This document shows positions 17,741-26,196 of a stretch of 64,000 nt of DNA, piece by piece (the first letter of the stretch is position 1; every line of letters begins with the position of its first letter). The notes below the pieces were generated by a model. That model searched no databases and had not been told where the DNA came from. It worked only from the letters and a program-made list of their open reading frames with translations. This DNA is from Streptomyces sp. SID13031 (GTDB lineage Bacteria; Actinomycetota; Actinomycetes; Propionibacteriales; Kribbellaceae). Both the position numbers and the translations under genes were made by a program. The stretch spans positions 310,001-374,000 of the forward strand of contig NZ_JAAGLV010000005.1 in NCBI RefSeq assembly GCF_010548305.1, written 5' to 3'.

Positions 17741-17845
17741 TGTCGCGGGGATGCCCACCGACGTCACCGGAATTATCAGGCCCGCAACAGCGAACACAGT
17801 CCACGACGCCCCAGGTCATGCCCCGAAAATCAGTTCGGAGTATAT

Positions 17846-17861
17846 GGGAACAGTTGTTCGA
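17846..17861. promoter_or_regulatory. LexA-box-like inverted repeat
   Basis: GGGAACAGTTGTTCGA lies 21 bases before the DUF5753 regulator start. The right half (GTTCGA) and the core GAAC-N4-GTTC match the actinobacterial SOS box; the outer left half does not. Confidence 0.4.
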
Positions 17862-17881
17862 TCCTGAGGTAGAGTTTGGAT

Positions 17882-18751
17882 ATGGCTGGGCGGAGTGAGG
17901 CGGGGCCCACCGCGTTGCGAATCATGTTGGGTGCGCACCTGCGGCGGTTGCGGGAGCGTGCCGGGGTGACCCGGCCGGAGGCGGGCTGGGCGATCCGGTC
18001 GTCGGAGTCGAAGATCAGCCGGATGGAGCTCGGCCGGGTCGGCTTCAAGGTGCGTGACATCGAGGACCTACTCACCCTGTACTCCGTCACTGACGCCGAG
18101 GAGCGTGATCGGCTGGTGCAGCTCGCCCGCGATGCGAACAACCGCGGCTGGTGGCACCGGTACCACGACGTGACCCCGGACTGGTTCGACGCCTATCTCG
18201 GGCTGGAGGCCGCTGCTGACCTCATCCGCACTTATGAGGTGCAATTCGTGCCGGGGTTGCTGCAAACCCCGGAGTACACCCGAGCCGTCGCCGCGCTCAC
18301 CTCAGGCACCGAGCGCCCCGCTGTGGAGCTCGACCGGGTCGTCGCGTTGCGCAAGACGCGGCAGGCCGTGCTCGATCGGGATCCTCCACTGCGACTGTGG
18401 GCGGTGATCGAGGAGTCCGCACTCCGGCGGCCGATCGGCGGGCCGGTCGTGCTGCGCGATCAGCTGGCCGCGCTGTTCGAGGCGATCCATCGGCCGAATG
18501 TCACCGTGCAGATCATCCCGCTCGGCGCCGCGGGCCATCCGGCAACTGCCGGCGCGTTCAGCGTGCTGCGCTTCCCGCAGGCGGATCTGCCGGACGTCGT
18601 CTACCTCGAGCACCTGACCAGCGCGCTGTATCTCGACAAGCCCGACGACCTCGACGCCTACACGCAGGTCCTCGACAGCCTGACCGTGTCCGCTCTCCCG
18701 CCACAGCAGGCCGAGGAGCAGCTCACGGCGATCCTCCGGCAGCTCGACTAG
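17882..18751 (+). CDS. XRE-type HTH regulator with DUF5753 domain
   Basis: Actinobacterial regulator of 289 residues. An N-terminal helix-turn-helix (LGAHLRRLRERAGVTRPEAGWAI, SSESKISRMELGR) is followed by the DUF5753 sensor-like domain (GLLQTPEYTRAVAALT, then AVIEESALRRPIGGP and HLTSALYLDKPDDL). Such genes usually sit next to a small DUF397 partner, but none is visible here, so this is an orphan copy. Its start region holds a LexA-box-like repeat. The downstream operon has its own ECF promoter, so it is not obviously its target. Confidence 0.88.
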   Translation: MAGRSEAGPTALRIMLGAHLRRLRERAGVTRPEAGWAIRSSESKISRMELGRVGFKVRDIEDLLTLYSVTDAEERDRLVQLARDANNRGWWHRYHDVTPDWFDAYLGLEAAADLIRTYEVQFVPGLLQTPEYTRAVAALTSGTERPAVELDRVVALRKTRQAVLDRDPPLRLWAVIEESALRRPIGGPVVLRDQLAALFEAIHRPNVTVQIIPLGAAGHPATAGAFSVLRFPQADLPDVVYLEHLTSALYLDKPDDLDAYTQVLDSLTVSALPPQQAEEQLTAILRQLD

Positions 18752-18767
18752 ATTTCTGCTGACAGTC

Positions 18768-18797
18768 TGTCCGTCTAGGCCGGTTCCGTTCGTCGGT
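18768..18797 (+). promoter_or_regulatory. ECF-type promoter, copy A
   Basis: TGTCCGTC (-35-like) and CGTCGGT (-10-like) are 30 bases end to end, with 17 bases between TGTCCG and CGTC. The element lies 20 bases before the DGPF gene start. The same layout recurs at 20442-20471. TGTC/CGTC with this spacing is the general pattern of actinobacterial ECF promoters, so the sigma factor encoded just downstream probably drives its own operon. Confidence 0.65.
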
Positions 18798-18817
18798 CGG
18801 GTATAGGGAGGACTTTC

Positions 18818-19159
18818 ATGAAGTACCTACTGATGATCTGCGGCGACGAGTCCGCGGCCGAGCACGCCAATGACGGCTGCGGCGGCTGGTCCGAGGAGAT
18901 GGAGCGTCGGGGCGTGGTGCGAGGTGGGGCCGGGCTGGCGCCCGCCACCGACGCCACCACTGTGCGCGTTCGCCACGACGAGTTGCTGCTGAGCGATGGC
19001 CCGTTCGCCGAGACCAAGGAAGTGGTCGGCGGCTTCGTCATGATCGAGTGCGCCGACCTGGACGAGGCGATCGAGATCGCGGCCAAGCATCCGGCAGCCG
19101 GCTACGGCACGATCGAGATCCGCCCAGTACTCGACGGACCACCGCCGAACACCCAGTGA
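18818..19159 (+). CDS. YCII/DGPF-domain protein, ECF42 partner
   Basis: A 113-residue ferredoxin-like-fold protein with the hallmark LLSDGPFAETKEVVGGF motif and an N-terminal MKYLLMICGDE strand. DGPF proteins are the regular neighbours of ECF42 sigma factors; their role is unknown and may be sensing or a small-molecule reaction. AGGGAGGA precedes the ATG at a good distance. The stop overlaps the sigma factor start (GTGA at 19156), so the two are made together from the ECF promoter upstream. Confidence 0.9.
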   Translation: MKYLLMICGDESAAEHANDGCGGWSEEMERRGVVRGGAGLAPATDATTVRVRHDELLLSDGPFAETKEVVGGFVMIECADLDEAIEIAAKHPAAGYGTIEIRPVLDGPPPNTQ

Positions 19160-20439
19160 CCCGAGCAGACGGCGAGTCGAGCGAAGCCGCCGGTCGAGAT
19201 GGCGGGGAGGTTGAGCGAGCTGTCGGGCTGGCGTTTCGGGATGAGTGGGGGCAGGTCGTTGCCAGCCTGATCCGGGTGACCGGCGACTGGGATCTCGCCG
19301 AGGAGTGCTCGCAGGATGCGTTCGCCATCGCCTTGGAACGCTGGCCCCGCGACGGCATCCCGACCCGGCCGGGCGCCTGGCTGACGACAACGGCCCGCAA
19401 CCGCGCCATCGATCGGCTGCGCCGCGACGCTGTAGGTGCTGCCAAGCTACGAGAGGTGGCCGCGATGGCGGACGACGCAGTACAGGAAGCTTCACCGGAC
19501 GACGAGACCGTGCCGGACGACCGGTTGCGGCTGATGTTCACCTGCTGCCACCCGGCGCTGGCACTGGAGGCGCGGGTCGCGCTCACCCTCCGCACCCTCG
19601 CCGGACTCAGTACTGCGGAGATCGCGCGAGCATTCCTCGTCAACGAGCAGACCATGCAGAAGCGCATCGGCCGGGCCAAGCAGAAGATCAAGAACGCGGC
19701 TATCCCGTACCGCGTACCACCCGCGCAACTCCTGCCGGAGCGAACTCCCGCGGTGCTCGCCGTGCTCTACCTGCTCTTCAACGAGGGCTACACCGCAACG
19801 GCCGGCGCAGACCTCGTACGCCGAAACCTCAGCGCCGAGGCGATCCGCCTGGGCCGAGTGCTCGCGCACCTGATGCCGGACGAGCCCGAGGTGTCCGGGC
19901 TGCTCGCGCTGATGCTGCTGCATGACGCCCGAAGCGTCAGCAGGCAACACGACGATGGCCGGCTGATCCCTCTGGAGGAGCAGGATCGGAGCCGCTGGGA
20001 CACGGCGAAGATTGCCGACGGCATCGAAGTACTAGAGAACGCTCTCCGGCGACGCGAGCCCGGGCCGTACCAGATCCAGGCCGCCATCGCTGCCTGTCAC
20101 GCGACCGCGCAGAACACCACAGACACCGACTGGCCGCAGATCGCCGGCCTGTACGGCCAACTGGCGCGCTATCTGCCGTCACCCGTCGTCAGGCTCAACC
20201 AGGCAGTCGCAATCGGCCTGGCCGAAGGCCCCGAGGCGGGACTCCTGCTCGTCGAGGAATTGATTGCCGCGGGCACCCTGTCGGAGTACCACCTGCTGTC
20301 GGCTACCCGCGCCGACCTGCTGCGCCGCGCCGGCCGCCTCGACGAGGCTGCCACCGCCTATCGCGAAGCCCTCACCCACGCGACCACCGACGCCGAACGC
20401 GCCTTCCTCCAAAGAAGAATCGAAGAAACCGCTCCCTGA
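19156..20439 (+). CDS. ECF42-group RNA polymerase sigma factor with C-terminal TPR-like domain
   Basis: A 427-residue sigma factor. Region 2 covers about residues 30-100 (WDLAEECSQDAFAIALERWP, RPGAWLTTTARNRAIDRLRR). Region 4 covers about 130-190 (LTLRTLAGLSTAEIARAFLV, QKRIGRAKQKI). A long helical extension then holds LFNEGYTATAG, LGRVLAHLMPDEPEVSGLLA and repeat-like helices. This fused extension with a DGPF neighbour defines ECF42. No anti-sigma gene is adjacent; in this group the extension itself is thought to control activity. GTG 19156 overlaps the DGPF stop. The matching promoter copies before this operon and before the next gene suggest autoregulation and a local regulon. Confidence 0.92.
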   Translation: MTRADGESSEAAGRDGGEVERAVGLAFRDEWGQVVASLIRVTGDWDLAEECSQDAFAIALERWPRDGIPTRPGAWLTTTARNRAIDRLRRDAVGAAKLREVAAMADDAVQEASPDDETVPDDRLRLMFTCCHPALALEARVALTLRTLAGLSTAEIARAFLVNEQTMQKRIGRAKQKIKNAAIPYRVPPAQLLPERTPAVLAVLYLLFNEGYTATAGADLVRRNLSAEAIRLGRVLAHLMPDEPEVSGLLALMLLHDARSVSRQHDDGRLIPLEEQDRSRWDTAKIADGIEVLENALRRREPGPYQIQAAIAACHATAQNTTDTDWPQIAGLYGQLARYLPSPVVRLNQAVAIGLAEGPEAGLLLVEELIAAGTLSEYHLLSATRADLLRRAGRLDEAATAYREALTHATTDAERAFLQRRIEETAP

Positions 20440-20441
20440 CC

Positions 20442-20471
20442 TGTCCGTCCAGCGCCAAACCATTCGTCGGT
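20442..20471 (+). promoter_or_regulatory. ECF-type promoter, copy B
   Basis: Same 30-base arrangement as the site at 18768: TGTCCGTC, a spacer of equal length, then TTCGTCGGT. It starts two bases after the sigma factor stop and lies 31 bases before the start of the mycothiol-dependent enzyme gene. Confidence 0.65.
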
Positions 20472-20502
20472 GAGTTGACCGACGTATGAAGGGATGCAAA
20501 CC

Positions 20503-21081
20503 ATGACCGAGATCAGACAGCTGATCGCCGCCGAACGCCACGACCTGGCGACCTTGCTCAAGGAGCTACCCGCCACCCAGTGGGACGCACCGACCCTCTG
20601 CGAAGGCTGGCGCGTTCGCGAGGTGGTCGCGCACGTGACGATGCCCTACCGCTACTCGACACCCCGCATCCTGCTGGAGCTCTTCAGATCACGCGGCCGC
20701 TTCAACCCGATGGCCGACCGCCTCGCCCGCCGCGACACGGCCGAACTCTCGCCCACCGAACTCACCGAATGCCTTGCAGCCAACGTTCATCACCCGTGGA
20801 AGCCTCCGGGCGGCGGCTTCGAAGGAGCCTTGTCGCACGACGTGATCCACGGCCTGGACATCACCGTTGCCTTGGGCATCGACCGCACTGTTCCGCCCGA
20901 ACGACTGGGTATCGTTCTGGGCGGCCTGTCCGACAAGCACCTCAAGTACTTCGGGGTCGACCTCACCGGCACCCAACTCCGCGCCACCGACCTCGACTGG
21001 TCCTACGGCACCGGCGGCAAAGTCATCACGGGCCGAGCACAGGACCTGCTCCTCAAGGTCTGCGGCCGGGTGGTCCCGTAG
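20503..21081 (+). CDS. Maleylpyruvate-isomerase-family (DinB-like) mycothiol-dependent protein
   Basis: A 192-residue member of the actinobacterial MDMPI N-terminal (DinB-fold) family. Conserved helices include ERHDLATLLKELPATQWDAP, TLCEGWRVREVVAHV (metal-ligand His) and LSHDVIHGLDI (second His). Members use mycothiol or bind a metal in detoxification-type reactions. The ATG at 20503 is chosen because GAAGGG (20488-20493) abuts the earlier ATG at 20494 but is well spaced for this one. The ECF-type promoter just upstream suggests control by the adjacent ECF42 factor. Confidence 0.82.
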   Translation: MTEIRQLIAAERHDLATLLKELPATQWDAPTLCEGWRVREVVAHVTMPYRYSTPRILLELFRSRGRFNPMADRLARRDTAELSPTELTECLAANVHHPWKPPGGGFEGALSHDVIHGLDITVALGIDRTVPPERLGIVLGGLSDKHLKYFGVDLTGTQLRATDLDWSYGTGGKVITGRAQDLLLKVCGRVVP

Positions 21082-21084
21082 CCG

Positions 21085-21981
21085 CTAGTCCCACTCCCAG
21101 TCGATGCCGATGACGCCACGGTCGGCGGCCGGTACGACGACGTGCACGCGGCCGTCCGGCGTCATCATCAGTTCGCGCCGCAGGACGTCAGGCCCGCCGG
21201 AGTTGTGGCGGCGAAACTCGCTCACCCGCACCGGCATCGCCTCCCGGTGGAACTGGACCTCGAGGACGTGATGGGTGCCGGCCCACTCGTGGAACCGGAA
21301 GTACTGAGTCGACGGGATCCCGGTGAGATCGGCGATCTCGTAGTGGACGACGGCTGTGTCCCCGACCAGCAACGTGCGATCGAGGAGCAGTTCACCGAGT
21401 ACGGCGCCGTCCTCGGGATCGCGAGCCACCCGGCCGGTCCGGCAACCGGCGAGCCCGCGCGGCACGATGTGGGTCACATCGCAGCCCGCCTCGCCCTGGT
21501 GGACGACGATCAGGCGATCCACATCCTTGACCGCGACCAGCGCCTGGATCACCCGCTTCGACGTCATGCTGCGGTCCACGCCGATACCGATCTCCTCGAC
21601 CACCGTGACGCTGCGCAGCCGGCCGTGGGCATCCCGGCGTACTTCGTCCAGCAGGCGGATGAGGGTCGACCCGTTCGCGACCACGGCGTACGGGCGGGTG
21701 GGAGCATCGACAGTCGGCGGGATCCGGACCGCGAGCCAGCCGGCCGGCAGGTCCAGCAGTTCCTCGAGTGCCGTGACGACCGCCAGCGAACCTGGCCGCG
21801 GATGCCTGCTGCCGTTCTGCCAGGTGCTGAGGGTGGCGACGCCGACGTGCAGTTCGCGGTCGGCGAGTCTGGCCTGGATGCGGTTCAGCGCCAGCCCGCG
21901 ATTCGCGATCGCCGCCCGGAGTGCATCGGCGAACGACGCCTCGGGGCCGACGTCGGGGACGTGGGTCCGCGCTTCCGTCAT
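21085..21981 (-). CDS. Helix-turn-helix regulator, XRE-like
   Basis: A 298-residue protein with an N-terminal XRE-type HTH (ALRAAIANRGLALNRIQARL, VGVATLSTWQNGSRHPRP). The long C-terminal part reads like an actinobacterial sensor region of unknown fold (RSMTSKRVIQALVAVKDVDR, YFRFHEWAGTHHVLEVQFHR). The ATG at 21981 has AAGGGAG a few bases upstream; an in-frame start at 22029 exists without such a site. It converges on the mycothiol-dependent gene with only 3 bases between stops, and is divergent from the secreted protease gene, which it could control. Confidence 0.75.
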   Translation of the reverse strand: MTEARTHVPDVGPEASFADALRAAIANRGLALNRIQARLADRELHVGVATLSTWQNGSRHPRPGSLAVVTALEELLDLPAGWLAVRIPPTVDAPTRPYAVVANGSTLIRLLDEVRRDAHGRLRSVTVVEEIGIGVDRSMTSKRVIQALVAVKDVDRLIVVHQGEAGCDVTHIVPRGLAGCRTGRVARDPEDGAVLGELLLDRTLLVGDTAVVHYEIADLTGIPSTQYFRFHEWAGTHHVLEVQFHREAMPVRVSEFRRHNSGGPDVLRRELMMTPDGRVHVVVPAADRGVIGIDWEWD

Positions 21982-22174
21982 CGTCCGCTCCCTTGCCGAG
22001 GCCGGGTCGGCGTCAGTGTAAACGTTCACAACCGGGCCGAGCAGCTACCGGTCCCTTCCCGTTCACCTCGTGTCTGCCGTTCACACCGCTGAACGACGCC
22101 CGAGTTGTCGCTTGTCCGGACGTGAGCGAGTGATCACGATGAGTGCCCTCACCGCCCCAGTGAAGGAGGCCCCT

Positions 22175-22801
22175 ATGAGGAGGGTCAGCACGCCCCGTAC
22201 GAGGTCGTGGCTCACGGCAACCGTCGTCGGCCTGGCAGCACTGCTTCCGCTCGCCCCCGCCCCGGCCGCAGCGGCAACCGTCGCAGCCACCCCTGTCGCA
22301 CCCGTCGCCGCGAAGGTCCTGGCCAGCCGGTACCTGCAGGTCAACGGTCAGTCGCAGCAGAAGACCAACTGGTGCTGGGCCGCCACCGGCAACAGCATCG
22401 CGGCCTTCTACGGCAAGAACTACTCGCAGAATCAGTTCTGCAACCTGGCCTTCGGCTACAGCCTGAACGGCATCTGCCCCAACGACCAGGCGACGCTCGC
22501 CAACGACCAGCGCGCGTTCCGGTCGATCGGGATCAGCCAGGGCAGCTACATCAGCGGCACACTGAGTTTCGGCTCCCTCCAGACCGAGATCAACGCCAAC
22601 CGCCCGGTGATGACGCGGATCGGCTGGAAGGCCGGCGGCGGTCACATGATGGACATCATCGGGTACGACACCTCCGACTCCTCGATCGAGTACTACAACC
22701 CGTGGGGCAGCGATCCCCGGTACAACTACTCGACCTACAACTGGTACCTGAACAACTCCCAGTTCACCTGGACGCACTCGCTCTACCGGATCGGAGCCTG
22801 A
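22175..22801 (+). CDS. Secreted papain-like cysteine protease (C39/C70-like)
   Basis: A 208-residue exported protein. Residues 1-35 form a classical Sec signal (basic start, hydrophobic run, APAAAA cleavage region). The mature part has the catalytic cysteine in TNWCWAATGNSIAAFY and the histidine in GGHMMDIIGYD, followed by YYNPWG, which carries the catalytic Asn. This is the pattern of bacterial papain-like proteases related to the AvrRpt2 family. Conserved extra cysteines (QFCNLAF, NGICPN) may form a disulfide. AAGGAGG at 22163-22169 fixes the ATG at 22175. The next gene starts 3 bases after the stop, so the two exported proteins are co-expressed. Confidence 0.88.
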   Translation: MRRVSTPRTRSWLTATVVGLAALLPLAPAPAAAATVAATPVAPVAAKVLASRYLQVNGQSQQKTNWCWAATGNSIAAFYGKNYSQNQFCNLAFGYSLNGICPNDQATLANDQRAFRSIGISQGSYISGTLSFGSLQTEINANRPVMTRIGWKAGGGHMMDIIGYDTSDSSIEYYNPWGSDPRYNYSTYNWYLNNSQFTWTHSLYRIGA

Positions 22802-22804
22802 GCC

Positions 22805-23569
22805 ATGACGCCTCTGAAGCAGCACGTACTGCGCGTGGCGGCCGGCCTGGTCGGCACCGTCCTCGCCTTCTCCCTCGCCGGAACCGCCTCGGCCGCCCCT
22901 GCCCCCGGCCCCGACCTCTCGGCCGCCAAGACCGCCGCTCACTCGACCGAGGCGACCCAACTGCTGGCCAAGGCTGCCCAGCGCACGGGATCGTCAGCCA
23001 AGAGCGCCGCCGGCGCGAAGCTCGCCGTCTACCAGGACACCATTCCGGTGTACGCGCTGAGCGCCGACTTCGTCCGCACCGGCGCCGGTGACGTCGGCAC
23101 CCTCTGGTACGTCGCGACGCCGGCAGCCAAGGGCAACACCCTGCTCACCGTCTTCACCGCGCCCGACCAGGCCGGCGCCTGGCACCCCGTCAACGTTGCC
23201 ACCGGAAACACCGAGGCGACGATGGCAGCGGCCGCCAGCGGCGCCAAGCTGCTCACCGAGCCGCAACTCGGAGCCTGGTACGCCGTCACCGGCAGCACCC
23301 TGCGGGCTCTCAACCCGGAGGCCACCAAGGCCATCGGGAGCGCGCCGATCAGCCTGACGGCGTACAAGCAGCAGGTCAGCAACCGGTACGCCGACAAGCA
23401 GGCCGGCAGCACCTACGCCAAGAACGGCACGGCCGGTGGCTACGACGTCACCGCCAGCGCCTCGACTGGCAACTCCCCCGGTGCCTGGCTGATCCTCGCG
23501 GCCGGTGCGGCTGCAGCTATCGCGCTCGGCGTCGTCACCCTCATCACCCGCCGCCGGCGCACCGCCTGA
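22805..23569 (+). CDS. Secreted, C-terminally membrane-anchored protein, partner of the protease
   Basis: A 254-residue protein of unknown function. It has a Sec signal peptide (residues 1-31, ending ASAAPA), an extracytoplasmic domain of about 190 residues rich in Ala, Thr and Gly, and a final TM helix followed by TRRRRTA. That gives a type I membrane topology without a sortase motif. It follows the papain-like protease gene by 3 bases. It could be the protease's substrate, inhibitor or surface anchor; nothing in the sequence decides between these. Confidence 0.7.
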   Translation: MTPLKQHVLRVAAGLVGTVLAFSLAGTASAAPAPGPDLSAAKTAAHSTEATQLLAKAAQRTGSSAKSAAGAKLAVYQDTIPVYALSADFVRTGAGDVGTLWYVATPAAKGNTLLTVFTAPDQAGAWHPVNVATGNTEATMAAAASGAKLLTEPQLGAWYAVTGSTLRALNPEATKAIGSAPISLTAYKQQVSNRYADKQAGSTYAKNGTAGGYDVTASASTGNSPGAWLILAAGAAAAIALGVVTLITRRRRTA

Positions 23570-23576
23570 CCCCGGA

Positions 23577-23615
23577 CCGCTTGCGCCCGAAGACCCCTCC
23601 TTCGGGCGCAAGCGG
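23577..23615 (+). terminator. Terminator hairpin after the protease operon
   Basis: A perfect 16-base stem (arms 23577-23592 and 23600-23615) with a 7-base loop begins 8 bases after the stop of the anchored protein gene. Confidence 0.88.
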
Positions 23616-23983
23616 CTGCCGGTCGAGCCAGGTCAAGATCATGGTCAATTTCATCAACCTCGAGACTTCTGCCTCCTGAAATATCCACGGGACCCTCCTA
23701 CGGCTAAGCTGGAGTCAGCACCAAACCTCGGCGATGCTTCTAGCGTCGCCGATCACCCTTGTGATGGCCGCGCTTGCTGACTGGGACCGCTTCGGTTCCA
23801 CCTCGGTGGCCGGCCCCGCCGGAGTCCGACCTCTCGACCGCTCGCAGTAGCGGTGTACCCGGGCCGCCTTGTCAATCGGTCGGCCCGGACCACCTGCTGC
23901 GACGTCTTGTCGGCCGCGCGAGGGCGTGCGGTGCCGACGTACCGCCACGGCAAACACGCCGGGGCAGTTCTGAGGAGGAGAGT
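23616..23983. other. Leader region before the SNF2 helicase gene
   Basis: A 368-base gap with no supported gene. It contains a 7-base stem (TCGGCGA, 23728-23734, with its complement at 23746-23752) and several GC-rich inverted segments. A long structured 5' leader for the helicase gene is possible, but no known riboswitch pattern is visible. Confidence 0.4.
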
Positions 23984-26122
23984 TTGGCCCGACGAGGCCA
24001 GCGCCAGCCCGGCGCCCGGCGTACAGCTGCTGCACCCCGCAAACGGCGTCCTGCCCGCGATGCCGAGGGCCTGATCCCGGTGCTCGCCCGCGCCGTCCGC
24101 GAGATCGAGGCGGCCGTCGAGCGATCGAACGTGCAGCCGTCGGTACGGACGAAGTTCCAGGTCGTCGCGCTGCTCGTACGCGAGGAGCGCGCCCGGGTCA
24201 ACGGCGATACGAAGGCCACCGACGCCTACCGCGCGACTCAACTGCGCCGCCTCGACGGGCTCGCGACGATCCTCGCCAAGAGTGCCGCCCTCGAGCCGTC
24301 GCTGCTCATACTGCTCGCCGAGGACGCTGTCATCTCCGAGGCCGCCGCGGCGCTCAAGCGCGAGATGCAGCTCGCCGCCGGTGAAGAGCCGCCGGAGCCC
24401 GTCGAGCCGACGGTCATCGAGCCGCAGAGTGCAGCCGCGCCGCCGCCTCGCCAGGTCGTCCCGCAGTCGGTCGTCTCGCGCCAGCTCGCCAATCCCTTCC
24501 TTGCGCCAGACTTCAGCGCTGCCTCTTCCGTCCCACGGCAGCCGCAGGCCCGACGCCTGTCCGGCTGGGAGCTGATCAACCCGCTCCTGAAGTCCTTCGA
24601 GTACGCCGCTGCGTCTGCGAGCAAGTCGCTGCCCGAGCCCGCCTCGCTGCAGTTGCCGGGCGGCCGGGAGCTGATGCCCCACCAGGCACAGCTCGTCGCC
24701 TCTGCCGCTGAGGGGCATCGGACCTTCCTGCTGGCCGACGAGCCGGGCCTCGGCAAGACGGCTCAAGCGCTGCTCGCCGCGCAGGCGGCCAACGCTTACC
24801 CGTTGCTGGTCGTAGTACCGAGTGTCGTGAAGACGAACTGGGCGCGCGAGGCGGGCATCTGGACGCCGAAGCGGGTCGCGACGGTGATCCAGGGCGACGG
24901 CGACACGATCGACGGCTTCGCCGACATCGTCATCGTCAACTACGAGGTGCTCGACCGGCACGTCGGCTGGCTCGGCGACCTCGGGATGCGCGGGATGGTC
25001 GTCGACGAGGCGCACTTCATCAAGAACAAGAAGTCCCAGCGCTCCCGCAACGTGCTGCAGCTGGCCGAGCGGATCCAGTCCCGGACCGTGCGCCCGCTGC
25101 TGATGGCACTGACCGGTACGCCGCTGATCAACGACATCGACGACTTCCGGGCGATCTGGCAGTACCTCGGCTGGATCGACGAGAAGGCGCCGCGCGCCGA
25201 GCTGATGGCCAAGCTCGACGAGACCGACCTGACGCCGGCCGACCCCGGCTTCTACGCGTCGGCCCGGTCCTGCGTGATCGACATGGGTATCGTCCGCCGC
25301 CGCAAGGTCGACGTCGCCGCCGACATCCCGGCCCGCCGGATCGCCGACCTGCCGGTCGAGCTCGACGGTGCTGCCGGCCGCTCGATCCGCGCGGCCGAGC
25401 GCGAGCTCGCCGAGCGCTTGGTCAAGCGGTACGAGACAGCTCTGCAGACCCGTACCTCCGGGGTAACGGTCGAGGGCATCGACCACGACCTGGTCCGCGC
25501 GGTGGCCGGCTGGGAACGGACCGAGCAGGCGAAGGCGAAGACCGGCGACAACATCTTCAGCCTGGTCCGCCGGATCGGCGAGGCGAAGGCCGGCCTGGCC
25601 GCCGACTACGCCGCGCAGCTCGCGCACAACGTCGGCAAGGTCGTCTTCTTCGCCCGGCACATCGAGGTGATGGACACCGCCGAGGCGCTCTTCGCCGAGC
25701 GTGGCATCCGCTACGCCTCGATCCGCGGCGACCAGACCCCGAAGAAGCGCCAGACGAATATCGACGCCTTCGTCAACGATCCCGAGGTCTCCATCGCGGT
25801 CTGCTCGCTGCTGACCGCCGGCGTGGGCCTCAACCTGCAGGTCGCCTCCAACGTGGTGCTGGCCGAGCTCTCCTGGACCAACGCTGAGCAGACCCAGGCG
25901 ATCGACCGGGTCCACCGGATCGGCCAGGAAGAGCCCGTCACGGCCTGGCGCATCATCGCAGCCCAGACCATCGACACCAGGATCGCCGACCTGATCGACG
26001 CCAAGGCCGGCCTGGCAGCCCGAGCCCTCGACGGCTCCGACGAGGAAGTCACCTCATCGGCCGACCTCCAACTCGAAGCCCTGGTCACCCTGCTCACCAA
26101 CGCCCTCGAATCCGCCGGCTGA
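23984..26122 (+). CDS. SNF2-family DEAD/DEAH-box helicase
   Basis: DNA translocase-like ATPase of 712 residues. The first 220 residues are basic and Ala/Pro-rich with no known domain. The helicase core follows: Walker A LADEPGLGKTAQALLA, motif II VVDEAHFIKN, motif III LTGTPLIND, then the second lobe with VVFFARHIEVMD, LLTAGVGLNLQ and the SNF2 motif VI QAIDRVHRIGQ. The order resembles SMARCAL1/HepA-type proteins that remodel DNA forks or protein-DNA complexes. The start is TTG 23984, with GAGGAGGAG just upstream; a longer in-frame reading from 23774 has no ribosome-binding site. No nuclease or defence partner lies next to it. Confidence 0.9.
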   Translation: MARRGQRQPGARRTAAAPRKRRPARDAEGLIPVLARAVREIEAAVERSNVQPSVRTKFQVVALLVREERARVNGDTKATDAYRATQLRRLDGLATILAKSAALEPSLLILLAEDAVISEAAAALKREMQLAAGEEPPEPVEPTVIEPQSAAAPPPRQVVPQSVVSRQLANPFLAPDFSAASSVPRQPQARRLSGWELINPLLKSFEYAAASASKSLPEPASLQLPGGRELMPHQAQLVASAAEGHRTFLLADEPGLGKTAQALLAAQAANAYPLLVVVPSVVKTNWAREAGIWTPKRVATVIQGDGDTIDGFADIVIVNYEVLDRHVGWLGDLGMRGMVVDEAHFIKNKKSQRSRNVLQLAERIQSRTVRPLLMALTGTPLINDIDDFRAIWQYLGWIDEKAPRAELMAKLDETDLTPADPGFYASARSCVIDMGIVRRRKVDVAADIPARRIADLPVELDGAAGRSIRAAERELAERLVKRYETALQTRTSGVTVEGIDHDLVRAVAGWERTEQAKAKTGDNIFSLVRRIGEAKAGLAADYAAQLAHNVGKVVFFARHIEVMDTAEALFAERGIRYASIRGDQTPKKRQTNIDAFVNDPEVSIAVCSLLTAGVGLNLQVASNVVLAELSWTNAEQTQAIDRVHRIGQEEPVTAWRIIAAQTIDTRIADLIDAKAGLAARALDGSDEEVTSSADLQLEALVTLLTNALESAG

Positions 26123-26196
26123 GCCGGTGATCCCCGGGCGCCCCTCGCGGGTGACCTCAAGATCCAGCAGGACTCGTTCTGGCCATCCAGCTGAGG

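Noticed and set aside
23616..23983. Possible riboswitch or structured RNA before the helicase gene
   Set aside because: Only one short stem and general GC-rich pairing are visible; nothing matches a known class I can recognise.
23753..25915. 720-codon open frame on the minus strand
   Set aside because: Entirely antisense to the SNF2 helicase, whose motifs are complete on the plus strand.
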